Positions 1-8,329 of a stretch of 33,542 nt of DNA are shown here, in pieces. How positions within the stretch are numbered: position 1 is the stretch's first letter; each line of letters begins with the position of its first letter. The stretch comes from Gammaproteobacteria bacterium (GTDB lineage Bacteria > Pseudomonadota > Gammaproteobacteria > GCA-001735895). The notes under the pieces were generated by a model. That model worked only from the letters and a program-made list of their open reading frames with translations. It was not told the origin of the DNA and did not search any database. A program made the position numbers and the translations under genes. Where the stretch lies: the NCBI GenBank assembly GCA_029862005.1, contig JAOTYD010000035.1, positions 1 to 33,542 on the forward strand, given 5' to 3'.

Positions 1-201
1 GACCGCGTCAATGCCGTTTTTATCGATAATTCGCATGCCCTTGGCAGACAGGCGCAGCTTGACCCAGCGATTCTCGGAATCAACCCAGAACTTGTGGGTA
101 TGCAGGTTCGGCAGAAAGCGACGACGTGTCCTGTTATTCGCGTGCGACACATTGTTTCCGCTAACCGGTTTCTTGCCGGTTACTTGACAGACCCGAGACA
201 T
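1..201 (-). CDS. rpmB: 50S ribosomal protein L28 (3' end outside window)
   Basis: Reading the minus strand from the ATG at 199-201 gives 67 in-frame codons starting [16 protein letters not shown] and containing [11 protein letters not shown], the classic N-terminus of bacterial L28. L28 is a structural protein of the large ribosomal subunit. The family is about 78 residues long, so roughly ten C-terminal residues lie beyond the left edge. rpmG (L33) usually follows rpmB in proteobacteria but is not visible here. The gene is divergent from folB, so promoters for both should lie in 202-378. The overlapping plus-strand reading frame at 94-324 is a shadow of this gene. Confidence 0.97.
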   Translation of the reverse strand, partial: MSRVCQVTGKKPVSGNNVSHANNRTRRRFLPNLHTHKFWVDSENRWVKLRLSAKGMRIIDKNGIDAV

Positions 202-378
202 CGTGGAACTCCGTTGGTGCAAGATAAGCTTGAGGGCGCGAACTCTACCAGAAGCATATCGAGGATTCAAGCCGCTTCAGCCCTGATTATTGCTGTCTTT
301 GAGCGATTTGGCGTTTCCTTTTGAAACCCCCAGCAGCTAAGATTGCGGGCAGGCAAATATACCGGATTAAAAACCACC

Positions 379-738
379 ATGGACATTGTTTTTATTCATG
401 ATCTGCAAATTGATACCGTGATCGGAATATATGACTGGGAACGCAAAATCAAGCAAACCATCAGTCTCGATATCGAAATGGCGACCGATATCAGCAAGGC
501 GGCGAAAAGTGACGATATCGAAGATACCCTGAGCTACAAGACCGTGGCCAAGCGCCTGATTGAATTTATCGAGCAGAGCGAATTCGAGCTGGTGGAAGCG
601 CTCGCCGAAAAAATCTGCAGCATTATCCTGGACGAGTTTTCGGTGCCCTGGGTGAAACTGACCCTGCACAAAACTGGCGCGGTGCGCGGTTCGAAGTCGG
701 TTGGCGTCATGATCGAACGCGGTAGCAGGCCTGTATGA
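379..738 (+). CDS. folB: dihydroneopterin aldolase
   Basis: The protein has 119 residues, the normal FolB length. FolB converts 7,8-dihydroneopterin to 6-hydroxymethyl-7,8-dihydropterin and glycolaldehyde in cytoplasmic folate synthesis. Seen: MDIVFIHDLQIDTVIGIYDWER at the N-terminus (the conserved L-x-[IV]-x-[TC]-x-[IV]-G-x-x-x-x-E pattern), a central D-T-L-S-Y-K segment, and a C-terminal LHKTGAVRGSKSVGV segment carrying the catalytic Lys region. I chose the ATG at 379 because the family starts right there; an upstream in-frame start at 343 would add unconserved residues. The stop overlaps the folK start by 4 bp (ATGA), which implies translational coupling. Confidence 0.95.
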   Translation: MDIVFIHDLQIDTVIGIYDWERKIKQTISLDIEMATDISKAAKSDDIEDTLSYKTVAKRLIEFIEQSEFELVEALAEKICSIILDEFSVPWVKLTLHKTGAVRGSKSVGVMIERGSRPV

Positions 739-1226
739 GCGCCCGCGTATACGTAAGCCTGGGCAGCAATCTCGATCGCGAGGCCAAGATACGACAGGCA
801 GTCGCAATGCTGCGTGAGCACTTTGACAACATTGAATTGTCGCCAGTATACGATTCCGCCGCCGTGGGTTTCGATGGCAGCAACTTTCTTAACCTGGTGG
901 CAGGATTTGATACCGAACTTGGGGTCGAGGATGTGGCGTTGATTTTTCGTGATATCGAGGGTCGGTTAGGGCGCGATCGCACACTACCCAAGTTTGCCAG
1001 TCGTCCGATCGACCTGGATATCCTGATATACGATGACCTGGTCCTCGATATTCGGGGGATCCGCATACCGCGCCCCGAAATTCTGCACAATGCTTTCGTG
1101 TTAAAACCGTTGCAGGATATCGCGCCGGACAGCCTGCATCCGGAAAAAGGCGAGAGCTACGCGGCGCTATGGCAACAAATGGTTGTTACCGCTCCTCGCC
1201 TGGACCTGGTTACGCTAGATCTCTAA
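735..1226 (+). CDS. folK: 2-amino-4-hydroxy-6-hydroxymethyldihydropteridine pyrophosphokinase
   Basis: The protein has 163 residues. FolK transfers pyrophosphate from ATP to 6-hydroxymethyl-dihydropterin, the step after FolB. Seen: YVSLGSNL near the N-terminus (pterin/ATP site) and the signature GRDRTLPKFASRPIDLDIL in the middle, with the two Asp residues that bind Mg2+. The start ATG overlaps the folB stop, so folB-folK is a two-gene folate operon. A pteridine reductase on the other strand (5510-6265) belongs to the same pterin theme but is a separate unit. Confidence 0.96.
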   Translation: MSARVYVSLGSNLDREAKIRQAVAMLREHFDNIELSPVYDSAAVGFDGSNFLNLVAGFDTELGVEDVALIFRDIEGRLGRDRTLPKFASRPIDLDILIYDDLVLDIRGIRIPRPEILHNAFVLKPLQDIAPDSLHPEKGESYAALWQQMVVTAPRLDLVTLDL

Positions 1227-1584
1227 GCATATCGCTCTACATCAGCGAACGGATCGGAATCCTGGAAAATAACCTGCCATCCGGGGCAATGTTCACTGTT
1301 TACCAGAATTTTGGTCTGCGGATACCCGGATTCGTGGCCGCTTGTCGCATGGCGAAAGCGACTGATCTTGAGACGGGGCCCTGGTTCGGCTCCCAGTCAG
1401 GTAAGACTGCATTTGTAGCTATCCAGCGAGCGAGTTACATCTGCAGTAATACAATGCATCGCCTGGAATTGACCTGGGTCAACTTCTTCGACTTGAAAGC
1501 TGCATACTTGATCCTAAATAGAAAAGTCAGAAGCCGCCTGATATGCGCGGTGCATACTAACCCGCAATGATTTAGGAGAGTGAT
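1227..1584. other. 358-bp intergenic region upstream of hsp20
   Basis: A reading frame at 1169-1570 crosses this gap, but it overlaps the folK end, has no recognisable domain and shows no family-like composition, so I do not call it a gene. The gap carries a candidate RpoH promoter (listed separately) and a short palindrome, TTGACC-TG-GGTCAA, at about 1469-1482. Nothing else was recognised. Confidence 0.5.
1492..1520 (+). promoter_or_regulatory. candidate RpoH (sigma-32) promoter of hsp20
   Basis: CTTGAAA at 1492-1498 is a perfect match to the RpoH -35 element. After a 14-nt spacer comes CCTAAATA at 1513-1520, a fair match to the -10 element CCCCATNT. Transcription would start near 1527, about 58 nt before the hsp20 start. 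Heat-shock control of a small heat-shock protein is expected, so motif and context agree. No start site has been mapped. Confidence 0.6.
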
Positions 1585-2163
1585 ATGAACTTAGAGAAGC
1601 TTAAACCCTGGAACTGGTTCAAACACGAGGAAAATGGCAATAGCAAGGGACATCAAATTCCGGTAAGCCGCGACGAGGCAGAAAAATTTCCACTGGCGGG
1701 GCCCGGGTCCCTGATGAGCCTGCATCGCGATATGGATCGCTGGTTTGACGATGCATTTAAGTCATTCGGAATGCCGACCCTGGCTTCAAATCTGGAGTCG
1801 AGAGGTTTGTTTGGAAAACAGTTGTCGAATTTCTATCGCCCACAAATTGATGTTTCTGGTGATGCGAACTGTTACCAGATCAGCCTCGACGTACCGGGCC
1901 TGACCGAAGACGATATAACGCTCGAGCTAAAGGACGACGTATTGACCATCAAGGGGCAAAAGGAAGAGCGAAGTGAAGACAAGGATAAGCACTACTATCG
2001 TGTAGAGCGCAGCTATGGGTCGTTCCAGCGTACCCTGGCGCTGCCCGAAGACGCGAATGCTGACGAAATCAAGGCTAATCTTGATAAAGGCGTATTAAGG
2101 CTCGAAATTCCGCGACGTGAAACCACGAATCAGGAAGTCAAACGCATATCTATCAATTCATAA
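1585..2163 (+). CDS. Hsp20 / alpha-crystallin family small heat-shock protein
   Basis: The protein has 192 residues. Small heat-shock proteins hold unfolding cytoplasmic proteins without using ATP. Residues 1-85 form a variable N-terminus with a W-F-x-H-E start and a MDRWFDDAFKSFG segment typical of the class-A bacterial type. The alpha-crystallin domain follows (about 88-178), with the conserved VPGLTEDDI, LTIKGQKEE and GVLRLEIPR stretches. The C-terminus has the I-x-I anchor as RISINS. The start ATG has a good ribosome site, TAGGAG, 7 nt upstream. It sits before an HtrA protease in the same direction, a protein-quality-control pairing, with a strong hairpin between them. Confidence 0.95.
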   Translation: MNLEKLKPWNWFKHEENGNSKGHQIPVSRDEAEKFPLAGPGSLMSLHRDMDRWFDDAFKSFGMPTLASNLESRGLFGKQLSNFYRPQIDVSGDANCYQISLDVPGLTEDDITLELKDDVLTIKGQKEERSEDKDKHYYRVERSYGSFQRTLALPEDANADEIKANLDKGVLRLEIPRRETTNQEVKRISINS

Positions 2164-2177
2164 ACAAACTCGCGAAC

Positions 2178-2204
2178 GGGGCTGGCCTGGTCCTGGCCAG
2201 CCCC
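2178..2204 (+). terminator. strong GC hairpin between hsp20 and htrA, no U-tract
   Basis: GGGGCTGGCC (2178-2187), loop TGGTCCT, GGCCAGCCCC (2195-2204): a perfect 10-bp stem placed 15 nt after the hsp20 stop. It is followed by GGGGAT, not a T run, so it is not a textbook intrinsic terminator. It could be an mRNA 3'-end stabiliser that raises hsp20 over htrA in a shared transcript, or a Rho-dependent end that is trimmed back to the stem. Confidence 0.6.
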
Positions 2205-2232
2205 GGGGATCAATAAATAGAGGCGGATTGTT

Positions 2233-3606
2233 ATGATCAGAACTAACAGTTATTCACTATTTTGGGTTTTCATTCTCACCCTGACCTGGCAAGGCGTACA
2301 GGCCGTTATTCCGGGTACGGATGCACAGGGCAGGCCTTTTCCCTCGTTAGCGCCAATGCTGAAACAGGTTAACCCTGCCGTGGTCAATATCTCGACTTAC
2401 TCCAGGCGGGAATCGAGCTATAACCCGTTACTGAATGATCCTTTCTTCCGCAAATTTTTTGATCTTCCCGATCAACCACAACCAGATCGGCAACTACCCA
2501 GTAAGCGCCAGCAGAGCGCGGGGTCCGGTGTCATAGTCAACGCAGGCGACGGGATCGTGATGACTAATTATCACGTTATCAGGAATGCCGACGAAGTGAA
2601 CGTGTCTCTGGTCGATGGTCGTAATTTCGAGGCCAGGATTGTCGGCACCGATCCCGAACTGGACATCGCGATACTCGAAATCGATGGCGATGAGTTAAGC
2701 GAGGTCAGCTTTGCCGATTCGAGCCAGCTGGAAGTCGGCGATTTTGTCGTCGCAATCGGCAACCCGTTCGGCCTCGGGCAGACCGTAACTACAGGGGTTG
2801 TTAGTGCGCTCGGTCGCAGCGGACTCGGCATCGAGGGATACGAGAATTTTATTCAGACAGACGCCTCAATCAACCCGGGCAACTCGGGTGGCGCCCTGGT
2901 TAATCTGAAGGGTGAGCTGGTGGGTATTAATACCGCGATTATATCGCCAGCAGGGGGTAATGTCGGTATCGGATTTGCGATTCCGGCAAACATGGCAAAG
3001 GCCAGCATGGGGCAGATTATCGAGTATGGTGAAGTTAAACGCGGGCAAATTGGTGTCGGAATCCAGAACATAACCCCCGATCTGCGCGATGCCTTTGATC
3101 TGGCCAAAGGTCAGTTCGGGGTACTGGTGACCAACGTGGTCGAAGACTCACCTGCCGCGAGCGCGGGAATCAGGTCGGGTGATATTATCATCGAGGTGGA
3201 CGGCCAAAAGACGAGTTCGACAGCCCAGCTGCGCAGCCGAATCGGTATCAAGGAGGTCGGTGACAAGGTCCGGCTTACCCTGCTGCGAAATGGCAATCCG
3301 TTGCAACTGACAGTCAAGATTGGCACCGTTAAAACTCAACAGGCGCAAGCGGACGCGCTTACTCCGCTGTTGCAGGGACTGCGCGTCGAGAACAATTCTG
3401 ACGGTGACGGCGTGCGCGTCGTTGCGGTTGCGCCTAACTCGGCAGCCGCCTACAGTGGATTGCGAGTGGGTGATGTCATCGTGGGTGCCAACAAACGCAA
3501 GGTATACGACATCGAATCGTTGAAAGCCGCCCTGAAACTAAGTACGACCTCGGTGTTGCTCCGGGTCGATCGCAACGGCGGTTCGCTGTTTATCGTGATT
3601 AGATAG
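2233..3606 (+). CDS. degQ: HtrA/DegP-DegQ family periplasmic serine protease
   Basis: The protein has 457 residues. It degrades or refolds damaged envelope proteins in the periplasm. Residues 1-24 are a signal peptide (short positive start, hydrophobic SLFWVFILTLTW core, A24 region). The trypsin-like domain carries His114 (TNYHVI), Asp144 (ELDIAIL) and Ser218 (NPGNSGGAL), the full catalytic triad. Two PDZ domains follow, at about 262-355 and 370-455, with GQIGVGIQ and GVLVTNVVEDSPAASAG in the first. The long Q-linker of DegP (LA loop) appears short, which favours DegQ over DegP, but I cannot separate them firmly. It follows hsp20 by 69 bp and is probably partly cotranscribed with it. Confidence 0.93.
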   Translation: MIRTNSYSLFWVFILTLTWQGVQAVIPGTDAQGRPFPSLAPMLKQVNPAVVNISTYSRRESSYNPLLNDPFFRKFFDLPDQPQPDRQLPSKRQQSAGSGVIVNAGDGIVMTNYHVIRNADEVNVSLVDGRNFEARIVGTDPELDIAILEIDGDELSEVSFADSSQLEVGDFVVAIGNPFGLGQTVTTGVVSALGRSGLGIEGYENFIQTDASINPGNSGGALVNLKGELVGINTAIISPAGGNVGIGFAIPANMAKASMGQIIEYGEVKRGQIGVGIQNITPDLRDAFDLAKGQFGVLVTNVVEDSPAASAGIRSGDIIIEVDGQKTSSTAQLRSRIGIKEVGDKVRLTLLRNGNPLQLTVKIGTVKTQQAQADALTPLLQGLRVENNSDGDGVRVVAVAPNSAAAYSGLRVGDVIVGANKRKVYDIESLKAALKLSTTSVLLRVDRNGGSLFIVIR

Positions 3607-3702
3607 TGTTACTACTGTTTTCGCCTTTAGCGTGATGCAATTCGCACCAATATGAGACCGGGCGCGTAAATAATGATGCGGTGTGCGTTTACGGGGCTTG
3701 CC

Positions 3703-3882
3703 ATGTTATATCCCGAAGACAATGAAGCAAAAGAAAATAACGGTACCAACGAGGATCAACAGCTGCTGCTGGATGGCACGGCGAACCTCGACTATGCCGA
3801 TGATGATCCAGTCCCCCGGGTTAAAGGCTTGATCGAATTGATCAACCAGTACTTTCGTAACAAACCAGGTCAGAGCCTTTAA
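3703..3882 (+). CDS. small acidic hypothetical protein
   Basis: A 59-residue frame beginning MLYPEDNEAKENNG, rich in Asp, Glu and Asn in the first half and ending with an amphipathic LIELINQYFRNKPG helix-like stretch. I prefer the ATG at 3703 (ACGGGG six bases upstream) to the in-frame ATG at 3673, which would add a Cys-containing segment. No family is recognised. It stands alone between htrA and another small gene, with gaps of about 100 and 190 bp that hold no other gene. It may be a real small gene or a chance frame. Confidence 0.4.
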   Translation: MLYPEDNEAKENNGTNEDQQLLLDGTANLDYADDDPVPRVKGLIELINQYFRNKPGQSL

Positions 3883-4074
3883 TCCATCTGTTGCTTGACC
3901 TGCCTCCGGTAACTTCTGTTCAGGTCTCATCCACGCGTAACATCCGCTTTGGCGTCATAAATCTGTCGCCGTGGCGGTCGCATATGTTTTATTGATTGGT
4001 ATTGATAAAAGCACTGGTTTAGGCTTGTCTTGCAGTAATAATAGAGTTCATTCGCTGGGTTAAGGGGTTGCATC

Positions 4075-4383
4075 ATGTCAGATAACGCGGAGGAAGGTAT
4101 TGCCCGGGTGCAGATGGCACAGAAAGACGGGCTGCAAAACTATCACAAACGAAGTGTACTGCATCTCGATGATCGTATTCTTACGGCAATATTTGCACTG
4201 GCTTTCCTGGGTTTGATCGTGGTATGGGCGACAGCGACCTCTCCGTACATAATTTATGGATCACTGGTGGCGAGTATTTTGATTGTAATTTTGTGGGGCG
4301 TGGTACGGGTAAAAAAGATTCAACAGATCAAGGAACAAAGAGAACTTCAGGTAAAACAAATGCAATCTGGATCCGGCGAATAA
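4075..4383 (+). CDS. small membrane protein of unknown function
   Basis: The protein has 102 residues. A soluble N-terminus (1-38) is followed by two hydrophobic segments (about 41-57, AIFALAFLGLIVVWATA, and 60-80, IIYGSLVASILIVILWGVV) and then a charged, coiled-coil-like tail, VKKIQQIKEQRELQVKQMQ. The ribosome site AAGGGG lies 8 nt before the ATG. It looks like an inner-membrane hairpin protein with both ends in the cytoplasm. No family is recognised. The next gene (hisC) converges on it. Confidence 0.7.
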   Translation: MSDNAEEGIARVQMAQKDGLQNYHKRSVLHLDDRILTAIFALAFLGLIVVWATATSPYIIYGSLVASILIVILWGVVRVKKIQQIKEQRELQVKQMQSGSGE

Positions 4384-4426
4384 TACAGACATACACCACC
4401 GGTCGGTACGATTCCGGCGCGGGTGA

Positions 4427-5500
4427 TCAAGAACGACTTTCCTGGTTGATGATCTTCTTAAGCGCAGCGATGAGCGCGTCGCACTCGGGATCGCTGCCGA
4501 TCGAAATGCGCAGGCAGTTTTCGATGCGCGCCTTGTTAAAGTAACGTACCAGGATGCCGGCCGCTTTTAATTCAAGGTAAAGCGCTTCCGCCGGCTGTCC
4601 ATCATGGCGCACAAGAACGAAGTTACTGCTCGATGGAAATACCTCAAAGCCAAGTTGCTGAAGTTCTGCGCTTAAACGATCGCGGCTGGCAATCACGCGC
4701 TTTCGGCATTCCTGGAAATAGTCTTTATCTGCAATTGAGGCCATGGCGACCGCGCTGGTAAGACAGTCGATGGGATAGGAATTGAAAGAGTTTTTTACGC
4801 GCTGCAGTGCCTCGATCAGATCCTTGTGACCGAGCGCATAACCGAGCCTCAGCCCGGCGAGGCTGCGCGACTTGGAGAAGGTCTGCACCACCAGCAAGTT
4901 GGGAAATTCCGGAATCAGCTGGCAGGCCGAGTCGGCACCATAGTCGACGTAGGCTTCGTCGATAACGACCACTGATTCGGGATTATCGGCGAGTAATTCG
5001 CGAATCGCCGCGATCTCGAGGGCGATACCGGTAGGGGCGTTGGGATTCGGTACGATAATACCGCCATTGGTTGACGCATAGTCTCGAATACTGATGCGAA
5101 ACTCGTGGTCGAGCGCAGGTTGTCGGTACTCGATCTGGAACAGCTTGCAGTAAACCGGGTAAAAACTGTAGCTGATATCGGGAAACAGGATCGGGTCGTC
5201 CTGTTTGAAAAACGCCTGGAAGGCATGAGCGAGCACTTCGTCAGAGCCGTTTCCGACAAAAACCTGGTTCGATTGCAGGTCGTGGTAGGTAGCCAGCGAT
5301 TCGATCAATTCCCTGCTTTCGGGATCGGGGTAACGGCGCAGGCGATTTACCTCGTAATTCCGCAATACACCGGCAATCGCGGGCGAGGGTGGATAGGGAT
5401 TTTCGTTGGTGTTGAGCTTGATGTATTGCTGGTCCTGGGGTTGCTCCCCGGGTGTGTAGGGATCGAGTGCCTCGATTTGTTTGCTCCAGTAACGATTCAT
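4427..5500 (-). CDS. hisC: histidinol-phosphate aminotransferase
   Basis: The protein has 357 residues, normal for HisC. This PLP enzyme converts imidazole acetol phosphate and glutamate to histidinol phosphate. Seen: LNTNENPYPPSP at the N-terminus, GNGSDEVLAHAFQAF, NPNAPTGI, VVIDEAYVDYG (PLP-pyridine Asp and Tyr), TFSKSRSLAGLRLGYALG with the Schiff-base Lys, and the C-terminal LRISIGSDPE carrying the substrate-phosphate Arg. It follows the pteridine reductase by 9 bp on the same strand, so the two are probably cotranscribed. No other his genes are in the window. Related aromatic or cobalamin aminotransferases are the main alternative. Confidence 0.92.
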   Translation of the reverse strand: MNRYWSKQIEALDPYTPGEQPQDQQYIKLNTNENPYPPSPAIAGVLRNYEVNRLRRYPDPESRELIESLATYHDLQSNQVFVGNGSDEVLAHAFQAFFKQDDPILFPDISYSFYPVYCKLFQIEYRQPALDHEFRISIRDYASTNGGIIVPNPNAPTGIALEIAAIRELLADNPESVVVIDEAYVDYGADSACQLIPEFPNLLVVQTFSKSRSLAGLRLGYALGHKDLIEALQRVKNSFNSYPIDCLTSAVAMASIADKDYFQECRKRVIASRDRLSAELQQLGFEVFPSSSNFVLVRHDGQPAEALYLELKAAGILVRYFNKARIENCLRISIGSDPECDALIAALKKIINQESRS

Positions 5501-5509
5501 CCCGGTTCC

Positions 5510-6265
5510 CTACGAAGTCAACAGCCGACCACCGTCGACGCGGATGACTTCGCCGGTGATATAGTCGTTCGTTGCCAGGAACAGTGCGGTATCGGCAATG
5601 GCCTCGGGTGTGCCCCGGCGCTTTAAGGGGACCTGTTCAAGCAGCTTTTGTTTATAATCCTGCTCATCACTGGTTTCGTCATTTGTCTCGTCGCCTGGCC
5701 ACAGGATTGCACCGGGGGAGATGCCGTTTACCCGGACCTCTGGCGCAAGTTCAAGTGCCAGCGACCTGACCAGCATCTGGTTGGCCGCCTTGGCGCTGCA
5801 GTAAACGCTGTGATGCTGCAGTGGTAGTGATGCGTAAATGTCGAGGAGGTTGATAATACAACCCGAAGTTAGCTTTATCAGCGGATAGCAAGCCTGGGAC
5901 AGAAACAGCGGCGCCCGGTAGTTGCTGGCGACCAGGTCATCCCAGGCCTGTAAATCAATCTGGCCAAACCGCGTGGGGTAAAAACTCGAAGCATTGTTGA
6001 CCAGTACGTGCAAACCATCGAATGCGTCAGCCGCTTTTGTGGCAAGCCCTTCGAGTTCTTCGAGCGAGCTCAAATCGGCACCGAGCGCAATCGCCGAGTT
6101 TCCCCGCAACTGGTTGAGGTCAGCCGCCAGTGCCTGTGCCGCGTCGGCTGAAGCGCGGTAATGGATAATGAGATTTGCCCCGTTTTGATGTAGAGTGCGG
6201 GCGATCTGCGCACCGAGGCGATTTGCCGCGCCGGTTACCAGCACGGATTTATCAGTTAACAACAT
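5510..6265 (-). CDS. pteridine reductase-like short-chain dehydrogenase (FolM type)
   Basis: The protein has 251 residues from the ATG at 6263-6265 (MLLTDKSVLVTGAANRLGAQIA); an in-frame ATG at 6295 would add ten non-conserved residues. It is an NAD(P)H-binding Rossmann SDR. The glycine motif TGAANRLG, the NNAS motif (LVNNASSFYPTRFG) and the catalytic Y-x-x-x-K as YCSAKAA are all present. The NxxSxFxPT run and the HYRAS NADPH-type loop are typical of pteridine reductases and FolM, which reduce dihydropterins or dihydrofolate. It forms a likely operon with hisC downstream and is divergent from midA, with 57 bp between starts. Confidence 0.85.
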   Translation of the reverse strand: MLLTDKSVLVTGAANRLGAQIARTLHQNGANLIIHYRASADAAQALAADLNQLRGNSAIALGADLSSLEELEGLATKAADAFDGLHVLVNNASSFYPTRFGQIDLQAWDDLVASNYRAPLFLSQACYPLIKLTSGCIINLLDIYASLPLQHHSVYCSAKAANQMLVRSLALELAPEVRVNGISPGAILWPGDETNDETSDEQDYKQKLLEQVPLKRRGTPEAIADTALFLATNDYITGEVIRVDGGRLLTS

Positions 6266-6322
6266 CAGCCTAGCGAAAGCGAAAAGTGCCATCATATCAT
6301 CCCCGCAAGCAGACGCTAGCCC

Positions 6323-7528
6323 ATGACTGAAAAACAGAAAGTGTCAATGAATTTTCCATCGGGGCATGATGCGCACGGCCTGGAGCTGCCGACCCCAGAC
6401 GACGATGCTATCGCGCACAGTACACGGCTCGCGGGGGTCATCGCTGACCGCATCGAGTCCCGCGGAGGGGTGATCGGGTTCGACGAATATATGCACCTGG
6501 CGCTGTATGAGCCGGGACTTGGATACTACTCGTCGACCACTCCCAAATTTGGAGCACAGGGTGATTTCGTAACCGCTCCGGAAATTTCACCGCTATTTGG
6601 ATTCTGTATCGCGCAGCAGATTGCAGCCGTAATTGCACAGGGATGCGGCGCCCGGGTACTCGAATTTGGTGCTGGTAGTGGCAAACTCTGTGCCCAGATT
6701 TTGAACGCATTACCCGGCCTCGAGGCATATCAGATACTCGATCTCAGTGCTGACCTGAGGCAGCGGCAGCAAGCGCAGTTGCAACAGGAACTTTCTGCGG
6801 AACTGTTTCACAAAATAGAGTGGTTGAGCAGCCTGCCGCAAGAATTTGATGGTATCGTGCTCGCCAATGAAGTACTCGATGCGATGCCCGTGCATATCCT
6901 GTCAAAGCAGGGGAATTGGCGCGAATGCGGGGTTGGTTATGATGGACAGCGCTTCAGCTGGCACAATTTTGCCCCGGAAGCGCCCGTGATGGACGCGATT
7001 CGATCGATCGAATCGCACCTGGGCGAATTTGCAGATGGCTACACCTGTGAATTGAATCTGAATTACCGTCCCTGGTTCAAGGCGCTCGCAGAGGTCTGTA
7101 AGCGCGCACTGGTAATGATTATCGATTACGGTTACGAGCAGGATCAGTATTACCACCCCACGCGCAAGCGCGGTACGCTGACCTGTCATTACCAGCATCG
7201 TGTACACGGCGATCCGCTGATCTACCCTGGACTGCAGGACATTACCGCGTTCGTCGATTTTGATGCCTGCGCCGATGCAGCCGAAGAAAATGGCTTCGAG
7301 CTGTCAGGGCTGGTTAACCAGGGGTCGTTCCTGATTGCCAATGGCCTGCTCGAGGAGTCGCAGCGCCTGGCAGACGAAAGCGATATTCAGGCGCGGATTG
7401 CAATATCAAAACAGGTGGGGACTCTCACCCTGCCACAGGAGATGGGCGAGAAATTCAAGGTGCTGGCGATGCAGAAAAATATCGCGCTGGAACTTCCGGC
7501 GATGCAGCGTAAGGGTGCCTATGGATAA
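6323..7528 (+). CDS. class I SAM-dependent methyltransferase, MidA/NDUFAF7 family
   Basis: The protein has 401 residues. The family includes mitochondrial NDUFAF7, which methylates an Arg in a complex I subunit during assembly; the bacterial substrate is not established. Seen: FDEYMHLALYEPGLGYY, FGAQGDFVTAPEISPLFG, the SAM-binding VLEFGAGSGKL, VLANEVLDAMPVH, and GTLTCHYQHRVHGDPL, all hallmark MidA segments in the right order. The 3' end overlaps the uppP start by 8 bp, so the two are translationally linked. Confidence 0.93.
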   Translation: MTEKQKVSMNFPSGHDAHGLELPTPDDDAIAHSTRLAGVIADRIESRGGVIGFDEYMHLALYEPGLGYYSSTTPKFGAQGDFVTAPEISPLFGFCIAQQIAAVIAQGCGARVLEFGAGSGKLCAQILNALPGLEAYQILDLSADLRQRQQAQLQQELSAELFHKIEWLSSLPQEFDGIVLANEVLDAMPVHILSKQGNWRECGVGYDGQRFSWHNFAPEAPVMDAIRSIESHLGEFADGYTCELNLNYRPWFKALAEVCKRALVMIIDYGYEQDQYYHPTRKRGTLTCHYQHRVHGDPLIYPGLQDITAFVDFDACADAAEENGFELSGLVNQGSFLIANGLLEESQRLADESDIQARIAISKQVGTLTLPQEMGEKFKVLAMQKNIALELPAMQRKGAYG

Positions 7529-8318
7529 CCTGCAAATTGTAATCCTCGCAATCGTGCAGGGGTTGACCGAATTCCTGCCGATATCGAGTTCGGCCCACCT
7601 GGTACTGGTACCGCAGATGCTGAACTGGCCGGACCAGGGACTGGTTTTCGACGTGGCGGTACACATAGGTTCGCTGCTGGCGGTACTTTACTACTTTCGG
7701 CACGAAGTAAAGCGCATGTCGGTATCCTGGGTACGCTCGGTCGCCGGGGGTGAGGCGAATCAGGACAGTTTACTCGCCTGGTGGGTGATTATCGGTACCG
7801 TGCCGGCAGTCCTCGTCGGTTTCCTGTTACAGGGACCCATCGAGGTAAAACTGCGTATGCCCTGGATCGTGGCGGCGGGCTCGATAATCTTCGGGCTATT
7901 GTTATGGTACGCCGATGCCAGTGCGCGCCATACGCGCAATGAATACCAGTTAAATCTCAAAGATGTATTAATTATCGGCGGTTTCCAGGTGTTGGCGCTG
8001 ATCCCGGGGATATCGCGCTCCGGTATCACGATAACACTCGGGCTGTTTCTCGGACTCACCCGCAAGGCGGCCGCGCGCTTCTCGTTTCTACTGGCGATTC
8101 CGATCATTCTTGCCAGCGGTGTCATGCAGAGCGTGCGTATGGTGATCGAGGTCAGCCCTATCGGTTGGGGCGATCTGATGTTGGGTGCCGCACTGTCAGC
8201 GATAAGTGCCGGTATTTGCATTCATTTTTTCCTGCGACTGATCGACCGCGTCGGCATGTTGCCATTTGTCGTGTACCGCGTGCTGCTTGGCGTTGCGATA
8301 CTGGTGATGCTGAACTGA
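7521..8318 (+). CDS. uppP: undecaprenyl-diphosphatase (UppP/BacA)
   Basis: The protein has 265 residues from the ATG at 7521 (MDNLQIVILAIVQGLTEFLPISSSAHL). It is an integral inner-membrane phosphatase that recycles undecaprenyl pyrophosphate, the carrier for peptidoglycan, and confers bacitracin tolerance. The family signatures QGLTEFLPISSSAHL and IPGISRSGITITLGLFLGL are both present, with about eight hydrophobic segments. An in-frame start at 7335 lies deep inside midA and adds a non-conserved Arg/Ser-rich stretch, so I reject it. It is cotranscribed with midA and probably with the VanZ-like gene 11 bp downstream. Confidence 0.97.
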   Translation: MDNLQIVILAIVQGLTEFLPISSSAHLVLVPQMLNWPDQGLVFDVAVHIGSLLAVLYYFRHEVKRMSVSWVRSVAGGEANQDSLLAWWVIIGTVPAVLVGFLLQGPIEVKLRMPWIVAAGSIIFGLLLWYADASARHTRNEYQLNLKDVLIIGGFQVLALIPGISRSGITITLGLFLGLTRKAAARFSFLLAIPIILASGVMQSVRMVIEVSPIGWGDLMLGAALSAISAGICIHFFLRLIDRVGMLPFVVYRVLLGVAILVMLN

Positions 8319-8329
8319 ACAAAACCTGG

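Noticed and set aside
1169-1570. 133-residue plus-strand frame before hsp20
   Set aside because: Overlaps folK, contains the likely hsp20 promoter, and has no family resemblance or ribosome site.
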